Positions 23,333 through 31,964 of a stretch of DNA of 64,000 bases are shown here, piece after piece. This DNA comes from Streptomyces resistomycificus. GTDB taxonomy: Bacteria > Actinomycetota > Actinomycetes > Streptomycetales > Streptomycetaceae. Numbering within the stretch: the first letter of the stretch is position 1; each line of letters starts with the position of its first letter. The translations under genes were made by a program, and so were the position numbers. The notes below the pieces were generated by a model. It was given only the letters and a program-made list of their open reading frames with translations. It ran no database searches and was not told the DNA's origin. The stretch lies in the NCBI RefSeq assembly GCF_001514265.1, contig NZ_KQ948991.1:667539-731538 (forward strand). The letters run 5' to 3'.

Positions 23333-25459
23333 ATGTCTGAGAACGTCGTTCACCTCCACAAGCCCACCGACCCCCCGACCGACGGGACGGCACCGACGGT
23401 GCTCACCGTCGTGCCAGACGCCCCGCCGGCGCCGCCCGTACCGCTATGGGTGCGCTCCGGGCGTGCGGTCAAGAGCGCCGTCACTCACGAGACGACCAAG
23501 ACCACTGTCCGCGCGGTGGCCCGTCACAGCCTCTACACCCTCAACGGCGGGCGGATCGTGGCCCGTCGCACCTGGGACGGCCGTACCGGGTCCCGCTACG
23601 AGCGGATGATCCGCGCGGCGGAAGCCGCGGGGAACCTGGAAGCGGCCGAAGAGTGGGAGGAGCGGTTGCAGCGTTTCCGCGCCGCCCGCCACCACCGCCG
23701 CATGGACCTCCTGCACTCGCCCGTGGAGGCCGCCAAGGGCGTGGCCGTCGGCGCCGGCATGAGCATCGGTGTCCTGGTCGCCCTCGGAGTCGTCATGGCC
23801 ATCAACAACGGCCACGTCGGCGACGTCATCACCCCGCTCGCGGCCACCATCGACTTCATCGCCCTGCTCATCCGCATCGTGCAAGTCGTATGGGGCCCGC
23901 TCATCACGATCGGCCCGTTCCTCGCCCTGCTGGCCTTGTGGGCGGTCGGCAGCAAGCAGCAAGCCGCACCCGCGTGGGCGCTGCCCGCCAACGTCCGCTC
24001 GGGTGAGGGTGAGCCGATCACGCCGTCCATCGTGGTCAAGGCCCTGCGCGACCTCGGAGTCCCGGCGCTGCGCAACGCCATCAAGGAAATGGGCGACGCC
24101 GGCGCGAGCATGCTGGGACCGATCCGGATCGCCGGATGCGGCGTCGAGGTCGACGTCACCCTCCCGTCCGGGGTGGCCACGAACGAAGTGCAGAACAAGC
24201 GGCGCAAGCTCGCCGAGAACCTCACCCGGCATGAGCACGAAGTGTTCGTAACCATCCCGCAGGCCGCGCGGACGGTGCGGCTGTGGGTCGCCGACTCCGG
24301 AGCTCTGGACGAGCCGATCGGGCCGTCCCCGCTGGTCACCGACGAGACCATCACCGCCGACTACGCCAAGGGCCGCGCCCCGTGGGGTCAGGACCTGCGC
24401 GGCGACGCAGCCGCACTGAGCCTGTATCAGCGACACCTCCTCATCACCGGCTTGTCCAACCAGGGCAAGACCGCCGCCCTGCGGTCGCTGGCTCTGTGGG
24501 CGTCGCTGGACAGGCGGGTGGAGTTCCGCATCGCCGACCTCAAGGGCGCCGGTGACTGGGCCATGTTCGACGGGCTCGCCACCGTGCTGATCCAGGGGCC
24601 GACCGATGAGCACGTGATCGAGGCGACCGAGATGGTCGAGGGCCTGGTCGAGGAGATGAACCGCCGCATCGCCGCGCGCCAGGCCGACCCCACCGTGGTG
24701 TTCGACCCGCTGATCGGCATCGTCGACGAAGCACAGGTGGCGTTCATGTGCCCGGCCGTGGACGACGAGAAGCGGCCCTACGGCGGCTCCAAGGCCACGT
24801 CCCGCTACTTCATGGGCGTGCGCAAGGTCCACAACCAGGGCCGTGTGGTCGACGTGCTCATGTACGAGGGGACGCAGGACCCCACCGACCAGAACCTTCC
24901 CAAGCTGGTTCGCGAGGGCGCGCACACCCGTGCATCGCTCGCGCTGGGCACCGAGGCACAAGCCGTCATGGCCCTCGGAGAGAAGGCCGTCAACGGCGGC
25001 GCCGCCCCGCACCTGCTGCGCCAGGGCCTCGACAAGGGGACCCTCGTGGTCGCCTCCGACGGCATCGAGATCCCCAAGGGACAGTCGTCCATCACCGTGC
25101 GCACCCACTTCATCGGCGACGACGACGCCAAGGCCATCACCGACCGCGCCAAGACCCTCCGCGCCGGCGTCACCACCCTGCACAGCATCGAGCGGGGCAA
25201 GAAGCGCGACCCGCTCGCCGACATCCTCACCGTGTGCGGGGACGACAAGCGCGTCCTCACCCAGGACGTCATCAAGCGGCTCGCCGTCCTGGCCCCGGAC
25301 GCCTACGACGGCTGGTCGTTCGGCGACCTCACCCGCCTCCTGGAGGGCGACGGAGTCGAGGCGTACAAGTCGCACGGCCGCATGATGATCCGCCGCGACG
25401 ACGTCGGCCGCGCCCTCGACAACCGCGACGCCGACGGTTCCGCTTCCGCCTCCCAGTAG
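23333..25459 (+). CDS. FtsK/SpoIIIE-type DNA translocase, AICE-1 transfer protein
   Basis: 708 residues. Two to three membrane helices lie at residues 135-205. The ATPase domain has Walker A GLSNQGKT (about 373-380) and Walker B LIGIVDEAQ (about 463). The C-terminal 80 residues are winged-helix-like (VLTQDVIKRLAVLAPDAYDGWSFGDLTRLLEG), as in TraB/TraSA proteins that recognise clt repeats. These proteins move double-stranded DNA between mycelia in Streptomyces conjugation. AGGAG lies 10 bases before the ATG. Length and architecture are typical; it is much longer than the AICE-2 counterpart. Confidence 0.9.
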   Translation: MSENVVHLHKPTDPPTDGTAPTVLTVVPDAPPAPPVPLWVRSGRAVKSAVTHETTKTTVRAVARHSLYTLNGGRIVARRTWDGRTGSRYERMIRAAEAAGNLEAAEEWEERLQRFRAARHHRRMDLLHSPVEAAKGVAVGAGMSIGVLVALGVVMAINNGHVGDVITPLAATIDFIALLIRIVQVVWGPLITIGPFLALLALWAVGSKQQAAPAWALPANVRSGEGEPITPSIVVKALRDLGVPALRNAIKEMGDAGASMLGPIRIAGCGVEVDVTLPSGVATNEVQNKRRKLAENLTRHEHEVFVTIPQAARTVRLWVADSGALDEPIGPSPLVTDETITADYAKGRAPWGQDLRGDAAALSLYQRHLLITGLSNQGKTAALRSLALWASLDRRVEFRIADLKGAGDWAMFDGLATVLIQGPTDEHVIEATEMVEGLVEEMNRRIAARQADPTVVFDPLIGIVDEAQVAFMCPAVDDEKRPYGGSKATSRYFMGVRKVHNQGRVVDVLMYEGTQDPTDQNLPKLVREGAHTRASLALGTEAQAVMALGEKAVNGGAAPHLLRQGLDKGTLVVASDGIEIPKGQSSITVRTHFIGDDDAKAITDRAKTLRAGVTTLHSIERGKKRDPLADILTVCGDDKRVLTQDVIKRLAVLAPDAYDGWSFGDLTRLLEGDGVEAYKSHGRMMIRRDDVGRALDNRDADGSASASQ

Positions 25460-25483
25460 CGGGGAGGCGCACCCTTCCGCCAC

Positions 25484-25517
25484 GGGGAGGCGGGGAGAAC
25501 TCCCCAACCGCCTCCCC
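25484..25517. terminator. Hairpin after the transfer gene
   Basis: The 10-bp arms GGGGAGGCGG/CCGCCTCCCC enclose GGAG/CTCC. The GGGGAGGCG motif recurs at 25461 and 25557 in this 204-bp gap, giving several alternative stems. It could be a terminator or a cis-acting transfer (clt-like) locus. Confidence 0.55.
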
Positions 25518-25663
25518 GGGCCGCCTCCCCCACGTTGATCAGCGAAAACACCGATTCGGGGAGGCGGGGAGGCCCGCAGGTCAGCACCCCTGAAACCCCC
25601 TCCACACGCCACCCCCAAGGGGGTGCCGTTGCCTCCCCGACCAAACCCCGGAAAGGATTCCGC

Positions 25664-26128
25664 ATGTACCCCGACCACACGAACCACGCGCCCGTTCAGC
25701 GGGCCGTGGAAGTCCACCAGCCCACCCCGCTCCCGCCCGCCGTCGCGTACCCGGCGCCGGTCGTACCCGTCCAGCCGGGCACGGTGCCGGCGGTCGCGAG
25801 CGTCGTCCTGCCGGACGGCCGGATCGTCACCGGCTACGCCATCGACCACGCCCGCCCAGAACCGGTGGCCGCCAAACCGGCCGTCTCCCGCACGGCCGTG
25901 AACGTCGCCCTCGGAGGCGTCGGGTTCCTCGCGGTGTGCGGCGGGCTCCTCCTGCTCACCTCGTTCATCGCCGCGCTCACCGCGTTCATCACCCAGCTCA
26001 TCACCCTCGCCGCCGTCATCTTCGGCGGATGGATCGCTGTCCAGGTCTTCCGGGCCGACGGACACACGGGCGAAACGACGGTCAACATCCGCAAGGCCGT
26101 GATCAAACGCAACCACTTCCACGGCTAG
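25664..26128 (+). CDS. Two-TM AICE membrane protein, possible spread protein
   Basis: 154 residues. A Pro/Val-rich N-terminal half precedes two adjacent hydrophobic helices (VALGGVGFLAVCGGLLLLTSF and ITQLITLAAVIFGGWIAVQVF) and a short basic tail (IRKAVIKRNHFHG). ATG 25664 has GGAAAGGA about 7 bases upstream. It is positioned after the translocase as spd genes are in other elements. Confidence 0.7.
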   Translation: MYPDHTNHAPVQRAVEVHQPTPLPPAVAYPAPVVPVQPGTVPAVASVVLPDGRIVTGYAIDHARPEPVAAKPAVSRTAVNVALGGVGFLAVCGGLLLLTSFIAALTAFITQLITLAAVIFGGWIAVQVFRADGHTGETTVNIRKAVIKRNHFHG

Positions 26129-26215
26129 CTACGCCAAGGGCGGCCCCCCTCTCGCCAAAGAAACGGGGCCGCCCTTGTCATCCAGCACGCGCTTATCGAA
26201 CTGGAGACATCCAGC

Positions 26216-27118
26216 ATGACCCATGACGCTCATTCCGCGCTGCTGCATGCGGCGCTGGACGCCGCCGAACGTGGCTGGCACGTCTTCCCGCTCCGTCCCG
26301 GCACGAAGCGCCCCGCCCTCCACGGAGAGCAGCGCTGCCCCGGCACCGGGCCCTGCGCCAGTGGGCACCGGAAGTGGGAGCAGCGGGCCACGACCGACCC
26401 GGACCGTATCCGCGCGACGTGGGCACGGGCGCCGTTCAACGTCGGTATCGCCACCGGCCCTTCCGGGCTGCTGGTCGTCGACCTGGACGTGCCCAAGGAC
26501 CACAGCAGTTCGGACACGCCTGACGGCGCGACGACCTTCGCAGCGCTCTGCGAGCGTGCCGGGCACGCCGTCCCCGCCACCTACCGCACCCGGACCGCGA
26601 GCGGCGGTGAGCACCTGTACTTCACCGCACCGCCCGGTGTCCGGCTGGCCAACACCGCCCGCACGGTGGCCGCTTCAGTCGATACCCGCGCATGGGGCGG
26701 CTACGTCGTCGCCGCCGGCAGCACCACCTCGACGGGACCCTACGAAGCTCTGTGCGGCCCTGAGGCTGTCGCTGTGCCCGGATGGCTGCTGAGCATCCTC
26801 CGTCCGGCCCCCAAAGTCTCTGAGGCGCCGTCAGTGGCCACGATGGGGCAATCTCGCCGATATGCGGACGTAGCACTCGCCCGTGAGGCTCAGACCGTGG
26901 CGGGCGCCGTACACGGCGGGCGCGAGGCCGCGTTGTTCCGGGCCGCACGCGCCCTGGGGCGGTTCGTCGCGTGGGGCGACCTCTCCCGGCACATGGTCGA
27001 GCAGGCTCTTCAGGAGGCGGGAGAGGCGGCCGGCCTCACCGTCGCCGAGTGCCGCTCCACCCTCCGCAGCGCCCTCAACTGGTCCATCGCCCACAACCAG
27101 CGGCGGAGGACGGCATGA
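26216..27118 (+). CDS. Prim-pol (archaeo-eukaryotic primase type) replication protein
   Basis: 300 residues. The bifunctional DNA primase/polymerase N-terminal domain is seen in GWHVFPLRPGTKRPALHGE, FNVGIATGPSGLLVVDLDVPK (with the DLD metal ligands), TYRTRTASGGEHLYF and WGGYVVAAGS. The C-terminal 100 residues form a helical accessory region (GREAALFRAARALGRFVAWGD). In AICEs this protein replaces RepSA as the replication initiator or primase. The stop overlaps the next ATG. It is followed by a DUF3631 ATPase and an iteron array, which together make a plausible replication module. Confidence 0.85.
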   Translation: MTHDAHSALLHAALDAAERGWHVFPLRPGTKRPALHGEQRCPGTGPCASGHRKWEQRATTDPDRIRATWARAPFNVGIATGPSGLLVVDLDVPKDHSSSDTPDGATTFAALCERAGHAVPATYRTRTASGGEHLYFTAPPGVRLANTARTVAASVDTRAWGGYVVAAGSTTSTGPYEALCGPEAVAVPGWLLSILRPAPKVSEAPSVATMGQSRRYADVALAREAQTVAGAVHGGREAALFRAARALGRFVAWGDLSRHMVEQALQEAGEAAGLTVAECRSTLRSALNWSIAHNQRRRTA

Positions 27119-27525
27119 GCACCCCTCTCCGCCCCTCCCTGAAGAGCGTCACCACCACCCCGTCCGACCCGGCTGCCGCTCCACAGGCTGTGGACACGAA
27201 GGCCGTAGGCGCCCCGAAAGGTGCCGCCCGCAAGGGCGTCGTGACAGCCCTTCGCTCGAACCGGCACACGGTCACCGACCCGACACCGGACCGGCCCGGT
27301 ATCCGCATCTCCGCCCCGCCGGTCTACCGCCACCACTACGACGGTGCCCGCTGGTCCAAGCGATACGGCAGCACCCCCACCGCCGCCTACGCCTGCCCCT
27401 GCGGAGAAACCGGCACCGCCACCGGCCCCGAGGACGTGGCCTCGCTGGTCGCCGACTACGACGCCCACAAATCCGCCTGCACCGGAACGCCCGCCGCACC
27501 CGCCGAAGGGAGGACCGCCGCATGA
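27115..27525 (+). CDS. Small Cys/His protein between the replication genes
   Basis: 136 residues; disordered N-terminal half. The C-terminal segment has CPCGETG and a later HKSAC that could form a zinc finger. Starts and stops overlap with both neighbours (ATGA), so it belongs to the prim-pol/DUF3631 operon. Role unknown; a replication accessory factor is a guess from position. Confidence 0.65.
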   Translation: MSTPLRPSLKSVTTTPSDPAAAPQAVDTKAVGAPKGAARKGVVTALRSNRHTVTDPTPDRPGIRISAPPVYRHHYDGARWSKRYGSTPTAAYACPCGETGTATGPEDVASLVADYDAHKSACTGTPAAPAEGRTAA

Positions 27526-28667
27526 CCACCACCATCGACGGCGCCGCGCTGCTGGACGAGGTGGAAGCCTTCCACCGCCGCTTCAACGTCTTCCCCACCG
27601 ACGCCGCGTTCGTCGCGGTCGCCCTGTGGGACGCGCACGCCCACCTGCTCGACTGCTTCGACTCCACCCCCCGCATCGCCTTCCTGTCCCCGGAACCGGG
27701 GTCGGGCAAGACACGGGCACTGGAGATCGTGGAAACCCTCGTGCCGCAGCCCATGACGGCCGTCAACGCGTCCGCCGCCGCCCTGTTCCGGTCCGTCTCC
27801 GGGGCCAACGGCAAGCCCACGATCCTGTTCGACGAGATCGACACCGTCTTCGGCCCGAAGGCGGGGGACAACGAGGAACTGCGCGGGTTCCTCAACGCCG
27901 GTCACCGCCGCACCGGGGTCACCTACCGGTGCATCGGCGACGGAGGCAACCAGACCGTTCAGGCGTTCCCCTCGTACTGCGCGGTGGCCGTCGCCGGTCT
28001 CGGCTCGCTGCCCGACACGATCCTGACCCGCTCCGTCATCATCCGCATGCGCCGCCGAGCCAGGAACGAGACGGTGGAGCCCTTCCGGGCCCGCATCCAC
28101 GAAGCCGAGGGGCACAAGCTCCGTGACCGGCTCGCCGAATGGGCGGAGCAGGCACGCGAGTTCGTCATGGGAGCGTGGCCCGACATGCCGGACGGGGTCG
28201 CCGACCGGCCCGCCGACGTGTGGGAACCGCTCCTGGCCGTCGCCGACGCGGCCGGCGGCCACTGGCCCGAGCGGGCCCGGGAAGCCTGCCTGACCCTGGT
28301 CAAAGCCTCCCGCGCCAACGACAAGGGCAGCATCGGCGTCCGGCTGCTGACCGACCTGCGCGACCACGTCATGGTCGGCATCGACCGCCTGCCCACCGTC
28401 GCCATCCTCGACCGGCTCAACGCCCTCGACGACGCCCCGTGGGCCGACCTCCACGGCAAGCCGCTCGACAACCGGCGCCTGTCCAAGATGCTCGCCGAGT
28501 ACATGACGGCCGACAACGAGCCCATCGCTTCCCGCAACATCAAGGCCGCCGGCAGCGTCCTCAAGGGCTACTACGCCACCGATCTCTGGGACGCGTGGGC
28601 CCGCTACTGCCCCCCACCCCCGGAAAGTCCGCTACCTCCGCTACCCGGCATGGAAAACCCTGCCTGA
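27522..28667 (+). CDS. DUF3631 ATPase of the AICE-1 replication module
   Basis: 381 residues. P-loop PEPGSGKT at about 55-62 and Walker B ILFDEIDTVF at about 104-113, then sensor-like RSVIIRMRRRARNE. The DUF3631 domain occupies the C-terminal half (DVWEPLLAVADAAGGHWPERARE, RLSKMLAEYMTADNEPIASRNIKAAGSVLKGYY). Such proteins accompany prim-pol proteins in actinobacterial elements and probably act as replicative helicases. The last codons already contain two copies of the CGCTACC iteron found downstream. Confidence 0.82.
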   Translation: MTTTIDGAALLDEVEAFHRRFNVFPTDAAFVAVALWDAHAHLLDCFDSTPRIAFLSPEPGSGKTRALEIVETLVPQPMTAVNASAAALFRSVSGANGKPTILFDEIDTVFGPKAGDNEELRGFLNAGHRRTGVTYRCIGDGGNQTVQAFPSYCAVAVAGLGSLPDTILTRSVIIRMRRRARNETVEPFRARIHEAEGHKLRDRLAEWAEQAREFVMGAWPDMPDGVADRPADVWEPLLAVADAAGGHWPERAREACLTLVKASRANDKGSIGVRLLTDLRDHVMVGIDRLPTVAILDRLNALDDAPWADLHGKPLDNRRLSKMLAEYMTADNEPIASRNIKAAGSVLKGYYATDLWDAWARYCPPPPESPLPPLPGMENPA

Positions 28668-28801
28668 CCAGCAGCGATGGGGTAGCGGCAAGCACCGGAA
28701 TCTGCCGCTACCCCGCCGCTACCTATCCGCTACCGCTACCCCTTCCCGCTACCTCCAACAGGCCCCTGACCTGCGAGGTAGCGGCGGTAGCGGAAGTAGC
28801 G
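28630..28801. repeat. CGCTACC iteron field, candidate replication origin of AICE-1
   Basis: CGCTACC occurs at 28630, 28639, 28706, 28717, 28728, 28734 and 28747, and its complement GGTAGCG at 28681, 28777 and 28786, with AGTAGCG at 28795. The inverted copies bracket the direct ones. The field follows the replication genes and precedes xis. The same heptamer is the acceptor 3' strand of the tRNA-Ser into which the element is inserted, which may be chance. Confidence 0.75.
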
Positions 28802-28846
28802 GCCCTCAGAGGTACCCCCCGAAGGACCATCCCAGAGGAGACCCAC

Positions 28847-29080
28847 GTGAGCATCTCCATCGTGGACACCGCGCCACTCGCTGCGGTCAACGGCACGGCC
28901 CCCGTTCTCCTGACCGTCGAAGAAGCCGCCCGCTGCCTCCGGATCGGTCGGACCACCTGCTTCTCCCTCATTCGCACCGGGGAGCTGGAATCCCTGATGG
29001 TCGGCGGCCTGAGGCGCGTCCCCGCCGACGCCCCGGCCGCCTACCTCGCCCGCCGTCGCGCTGAGCAGCAGGCGGCCTGA
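28847..29080 (+). CDS. Excisionase (Xis), MerR-like helix-turn-helix
   Basis: 77 residues. Winged-helix excisionase motif LTVEEAARCLRIGRTTCFSLIRTGELESLMVGGLRRVPADAPAAYL. GTG 28847 has AGAGGAG at 6-7 bases. It bends DNA at the attachment sites and steers the integrase to excision. The AICE-2 protein at 62393 is a close homologue (TVEEAARRLRIGRTTCFRL). Confidence 0.85.
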   Translation: MSISIVDTAPLAAVNGTAPVLLTVEEAARCLRIGRTTCFSLIRTGELESLMVGGLRRVPADAPAAYLARRRAEQQAA

Positions 29081-29162
29081 TCGATTCCTCACCGGAGCGC
29101 CGCTCACCATGGGACGGCGCTCCGGTCGTTCTTGCTCACCTCGACCTCAAGGGAGTCCGCCA

Positions 29163-30401
29163 GTGGCGGAAGACAAGAAGCGCACCCGGCAGCCCAACGG
29201 CCGCAGCTCCATCTACCAGGGCAGTGATGGCAAGTGGCACGGCCGCGTAACCGTGGGCACCCGTGATGACGGCAAGCCGGACCGTCGCCACGTCGAACGC
29301 AAGACCCGCGCCGAAGTGACCGCCGCCGTTCGCGAACTGGAGAAGCAGCGCGACGGCGGCGCGGTCCGGAAGGCTGGCAAGGCCTGGACGGTAGAAGCCT
29401 GGTTGACCCACTGGGTCGAGACCATCGCACCATTGGCCGTCAACGAGAACACGATGGTCGGCTACGGCGTCGCCGTACGGAAGCACCTGATCCCCGCCCT
29501 CGGTGCTCATCGCCTCGACAAGCTCGGGCCGGAGCACATCGAGCGCTTCTACCGGACGATGCACGACGAGGGCCGGAGGGCCGGCACGATTCACCAGATC
29601 CACCGGACCTTCCGCACCGCGCTGAACGAAGCGGTCCGGCGGGGCCACCTCACCCGCAACCCGGTTCAACTCGCCAAGGCACCCCGTCTCAGCGAAGAGG
29701 AAATCGAGCCCTTCACCATCACCGAGGTGCAGCGCCTGCTGCGGACGGCCGGTGAGCGACGCAACTCCGCCCGCTGGGCTGTGGCGCTGGCCCTCGGACT
29801 GCGTCAGGGGGAGGCGCTCGGACTCAAATGGGCCGATGTCGACTGGGAGCGCGAAGTGCTCATGGTCCGGCGCAGCCGCCGCCGACCGCGCTATGCGCAC
29901 GGTTGCGAGGACACGTGCGGCCGGAAGGCTGGGTACTGCCCGCAGCGCGAGCGGACCAATCCGGAGACTGCCGACACGAAGTCCCGCGCTGGGCGACGGT
30001 CGGTCGGCCTGCCCACCCAGCTTGTAGACCTGCTGCGGAAACACCAGACCAAGCAGGACGCCGAGCGGGAAGCCGCGGGGGAGGACTGGAAGGACGAGGG
30101 GTGGCTCTTTGCCACTCCCGACGGCCGGGGCACCCCGCCCCGGACGGACTACGACGACTGGAAGGAGCTGCTCACGGACGCCAAGGTGCGAGACGCCCGA
30201 CTTCACGATGCCCGCCACACGGCAGCCACCGTTCTACTGATCCTCGGAGTCTCTGAGCGGGCCGTCATGGGGCTCATGGGCTGGTCGACCACGGCCATGG
30301 CCGCGCGGTACCAGCACATGGTCGACTCTGTTCGCAGCGACGTCGCCCGGCAGGTCGACGGGCTCATCTGGAAGCCCGACGGGACCAGCCCGGCCCCGTG
30401 A
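29163..30401 (+). CDS. Tyrosine integrase of AICE-1
   Basis: 412 residues. An AP2-like arm-binding N-terminus (SSIYQGSDGKWHGRVTVGTRDDGKPDRRHVERKT) and a SAM-like core domain precede the catalytic part, with Arg in GLRQGEALGL, Lys in KSRAGRR, HDARH and the nucleophile Tyr in ARYQHM. Between the Arg and Lys lies a Cys cluster (HGCEDTCGRKAGYCPQR). The GTG at 29163 is chosen by alignment with the AICE-2 integrase and a GGGAG site; an earlier ATG at 29109 adds unrelated residues. It recombines attP with the 3' half of tRNA-Ser(CGA). Confidence 0.92.
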   Translation: MAEDKKRTRQPNGRSSIYQGSDGKWHGRVTVGTRDDGKPDRRHVERKTRAEVTAAVRELEKQRDGGAVRKAGKAWTVEAWLTHWVETIAPLAVNENTMVGYGVAVRKHLIPALGAHRLDKLGPEHIERFYRTMHDEGRRAGTIHQIHRTFRTALNEAVRRGHLTRNPVQLAKAPRLSEEEIEPFTITEVQRLLRTAGERRNSARWAVALALGLRQGEALGLKWADVDWEREVLMVRRSRRRPRYAHGCEDTCGRKAGYCPQRERTNPETADTKSRAGRRSVGLPTQLVDLLRKHQTKQDAEREAAGEDWKDEGWLFATPDGRGTPPRTDYDDWKELLTDAKVRDARLHDARHTAATVLLILGVSERAVMGLMGWSTTAMAARYQHMVDSVRSDVARQVDGLIWKPDGTSPAP

Positions 30402-31255
30402 CCAGCAATGTCTAGAGCTGTAGCGGGCCGTCGCGCAATGTTTGGCGGCTAAATGCTTCGGCGAATTGATCGAGGTAAAGCTTCGCCGACAGCTTTGCGC
30501 GGCTACCGCAAATCGTTTTCACAAGCTGGTTTGGCAAAGTGATACCGCCAAACTGATACCGTCTACGAAGACGACCAGACCTCGCCCTCCCGCAGGATTG
30601 CGGCCTGCGGACAGCGAGGACGAGGCCCTGGTGGTGTTGTGAGCCCCGGCTGATTACTCAGTTGGGGCTCACCTGCTTCAAGACCACGGACGGTGCTCGT
30701 AGAGCCACGCGATCACGAGGAAGACCTCGCAGCCAGCGCTCACACGCTCAGAGGAGACGTGCAGCCGTACGCGTTCTTGCCACCGATCCTTCAGCCACTG
30801 GAACAGCCTCAAGACCGGCTCCCTTCTGACCCGAAAGCCAGAGACGCGGGGAAGCGCCCCGCCCCGCCGGAGACGCATCCGCGCCCCCAGCTGGAAGGTG
30901 CGGTCTGTTCCCCCCGGAAGGAGTAAGCAGGACGATACAGGGGGCGCTGTCTGAACCCGCAATCCTTCGGGCACATACGTCGGTTATCGTCGCCGAAGTT
31001 CCAACTCTTCGCAGGTCAAAGGCTATTGGCAGCCCAATCGGCGTAACCCTGGCGATGTTATAGGTCCACCGAATGTAGGACCCTTACATGCGGAACGCTC
31101 GGCGCAGCCTTCCGGATTATCGACCTTTTCGCGGGGTGTGGCGGGGTGACGCTGCGGCCCGAGCAGGCGATGGATGGCGGTGATCGGGGTTCGCGCGCCT
31201 CGGGCGTCGCTGCACGTGCTGCGAGGTGCTGGCGGCGCGGGTCGTCAGCGTGAAC
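30402..31255. other. Integrase-distal region of AICE-1 with no supported gene
   Basis: About 850 bp between int and the right-end repeats, with somewhat lower GC than the rest. A 9-bp stem GTGAGCCCC/GGGGCTCAC (30639-30672) looks like a terminator. A minus-strand frame at 30678-30974 has a convincing-looking end (RWQERVRLHVSSERVSAGCEVF onward) but no good start or Shine-Dalgarno, and may be a decayed gene. The region probably contains attP arm sequences. Confidence 0.4.
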
Positions 31256-31275
31256 TGAGACGGGAACTGAGACGG
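31256..31275 (+). repeat. Paired TGAGACGG repeat near the right end of AICE-1
   Basis: TGAGACGGGAACTGAGACGG, one base different from the left-end copy, 47 bp from attR. Confidence 0.7.
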
Positions 31276-31283
31276 GAGCCGAA

Positions 31284-31314
31284 GAGGCGCCCGGTTCGAT
31301 GAACCGGGCGCCTC
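31284..31314. terminator. Element-supplied terminator of tRNA-Ser(CGA)
   Basis: Perfect 14-bp stem GAGGCGCCCGGTTC/GAACCGGGCGCCTC with loop GAT, 9 bp beyond the tRNA 3' end. It differs in sequence from the original terminator at 18017, so AICE-1 brings its own. Confidence 0.8.
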
Positions 31315-31322
31315 TCCTACCT

Positions 31323-31377
31323 GCGGTAGCGGAGGGATTTGAACCCTCGGTGACTTGCGCCACACTCGCTTTCGAGG
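31323..31377 (-). repeat. attR of AICE-1 inside tRNA-Ser(CGA)
   Basis: 55 bp identical to attL. This element-derived copy rebuilds the 3' half of the tRNA gene. Confidence 0.95.
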
Positions 31378-31408
31378 CGAGCTCCTTCGGCCGCTCGGAC
31401 ACGCTACC
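31324..31408 (-). tRNA. tRNA-Ser (anticodon CGA)
   Basis: 85 nt on the minus strand. Acceptor GGTAGCG pairs with CGCTACC, followed by discriminator G; CCA is not encoded. The anticodon stem CTCGC/GCGAG holds loop CTCGAAA, giving CGA for UCG codons. A long variable arm typical of tRNA-Ser is present, and the T arm contains GGTTCAAATCC. The gene is a hybrid: its 5' half is chromosomal and the 3' half is AICE-1 sequence. Confidence 0.95.
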
Positions 31409-31476
31409 GAGGGAGACCTTACAGCACGGTGGGGCGTGGTTTGAAATCCGTTTGGCGGGCGCCGGAACGAGGGGGA

Positions 31477-31932
31477 TCAGCGGCCGCGGAAGAAGTCCGT
31501 GAGGAGCCCGGCGCACTCCTCGGCGAGCACGCCCTCGATCACCTCGGGCCGGTGGTTGAGCCGCCGGTCGCGGACGACGTCCCACAGGGAGCCGGCCGCG
31601 CCCGCCTTCTCGTCACGGGCGCCGTAGACCACCCGGTCCACCCGGGACTGCACGATCGCGCCCGCGCACATCGTGCAGGGCTCCAGCGTCACGACCAGCG
31701 TGCAGCCGCTCAGCCGCCACGCACCGAGTTCGGCGGCCGCCCGGCGGATCGCCAGCACCTCCGCGTGCGCGGTCGGATCACCGGTGGCCTCGCGTTCGTT
31801 GTGCCCGGTCGCCAGGACGGTCCTGCCGTCGCCGGACAGCACGACGGCACCGACGGGGACGTCACCGCCCCGGCCGGCCCGCCCGGCCTCTTCCAGGGCG
31901 AGCCGCATCGCGGCCCGCCAGGGGTCGCGCAC
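31477..31932 (-). CDS. tadA: tRNA-specific adenosine deaminase
   Basis: 151 residues. Cytidine/deoxycytidylate-deaminase fold with zinc ligands in TAHAEVLAIRRAA (His plus catalytic Glu) and EPCTMCAGA (two Cys). C-terminal DFFRGR. It converts A34 to inosine in tRNA-Arg(ACG). GTG 31932 is used. The gene lies 32 bp after the stop of its usual partner gene and just downstream of tRNA-Ser. Confidence 0.92.
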   Translation of the reverse strand: MRDPWRAAMRLALEEAGRAGRGGDVPVGAVVLSGDGRTVLATGHNEREATGDPTAHAEVLAIRRAAAELGAWRLSGCTLVVTLEPCTMCAGAIVQSRVDRVVYGARDEKAGAAGSLWDVVRDRRLNHRPEVIEGVLAEECAGLLTDFFRGR

Positions 31933-31964
31933 CGGGTCCGGTGTCGTTCCTGCGGTCGGGGACG

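Larger units (their letters stand above)
18050..31377. mobile_element. AICE-1, a 13.3-kb integrative and conjugative element in tRNA-Ser(CGA)
   Basis: It is bounded by identical 55-bp repeats at 18050-18104 and 31323-31377. The right copy completes an intact minus-strand tRNA-Ser; the left copy is the displaced 3' half of the original gene. The contents match an AICE: GntR repressor, small genes, DUF2637 protein, FtsK-like transfer ATPase, prim-pol and DUF3631 replication proteins, iterons, Xis and a tyrosine integrase 0.9 kb from the right end. No antibiotic or metabolic cargo is seen apart from a GNAT acetyltransferase. Confidence 0.93.

Noticed and set aside
23444..26122. An 892-codon minus-strand open frame
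   Set aside because: Antisense to the FtsK-like gene; no start signal and no domain.
28630..28801. CRISPR array
   Set aside because: Repeats are 7-mers in both orientations with no uniform spacers and no cas genes; iterons explain them better.
30442..30642. Short plus-strand frame after the AICE-1 integrase
   Set aside because: No ribosome-binding site and no coding character; it runs into the hairpin at 30639.
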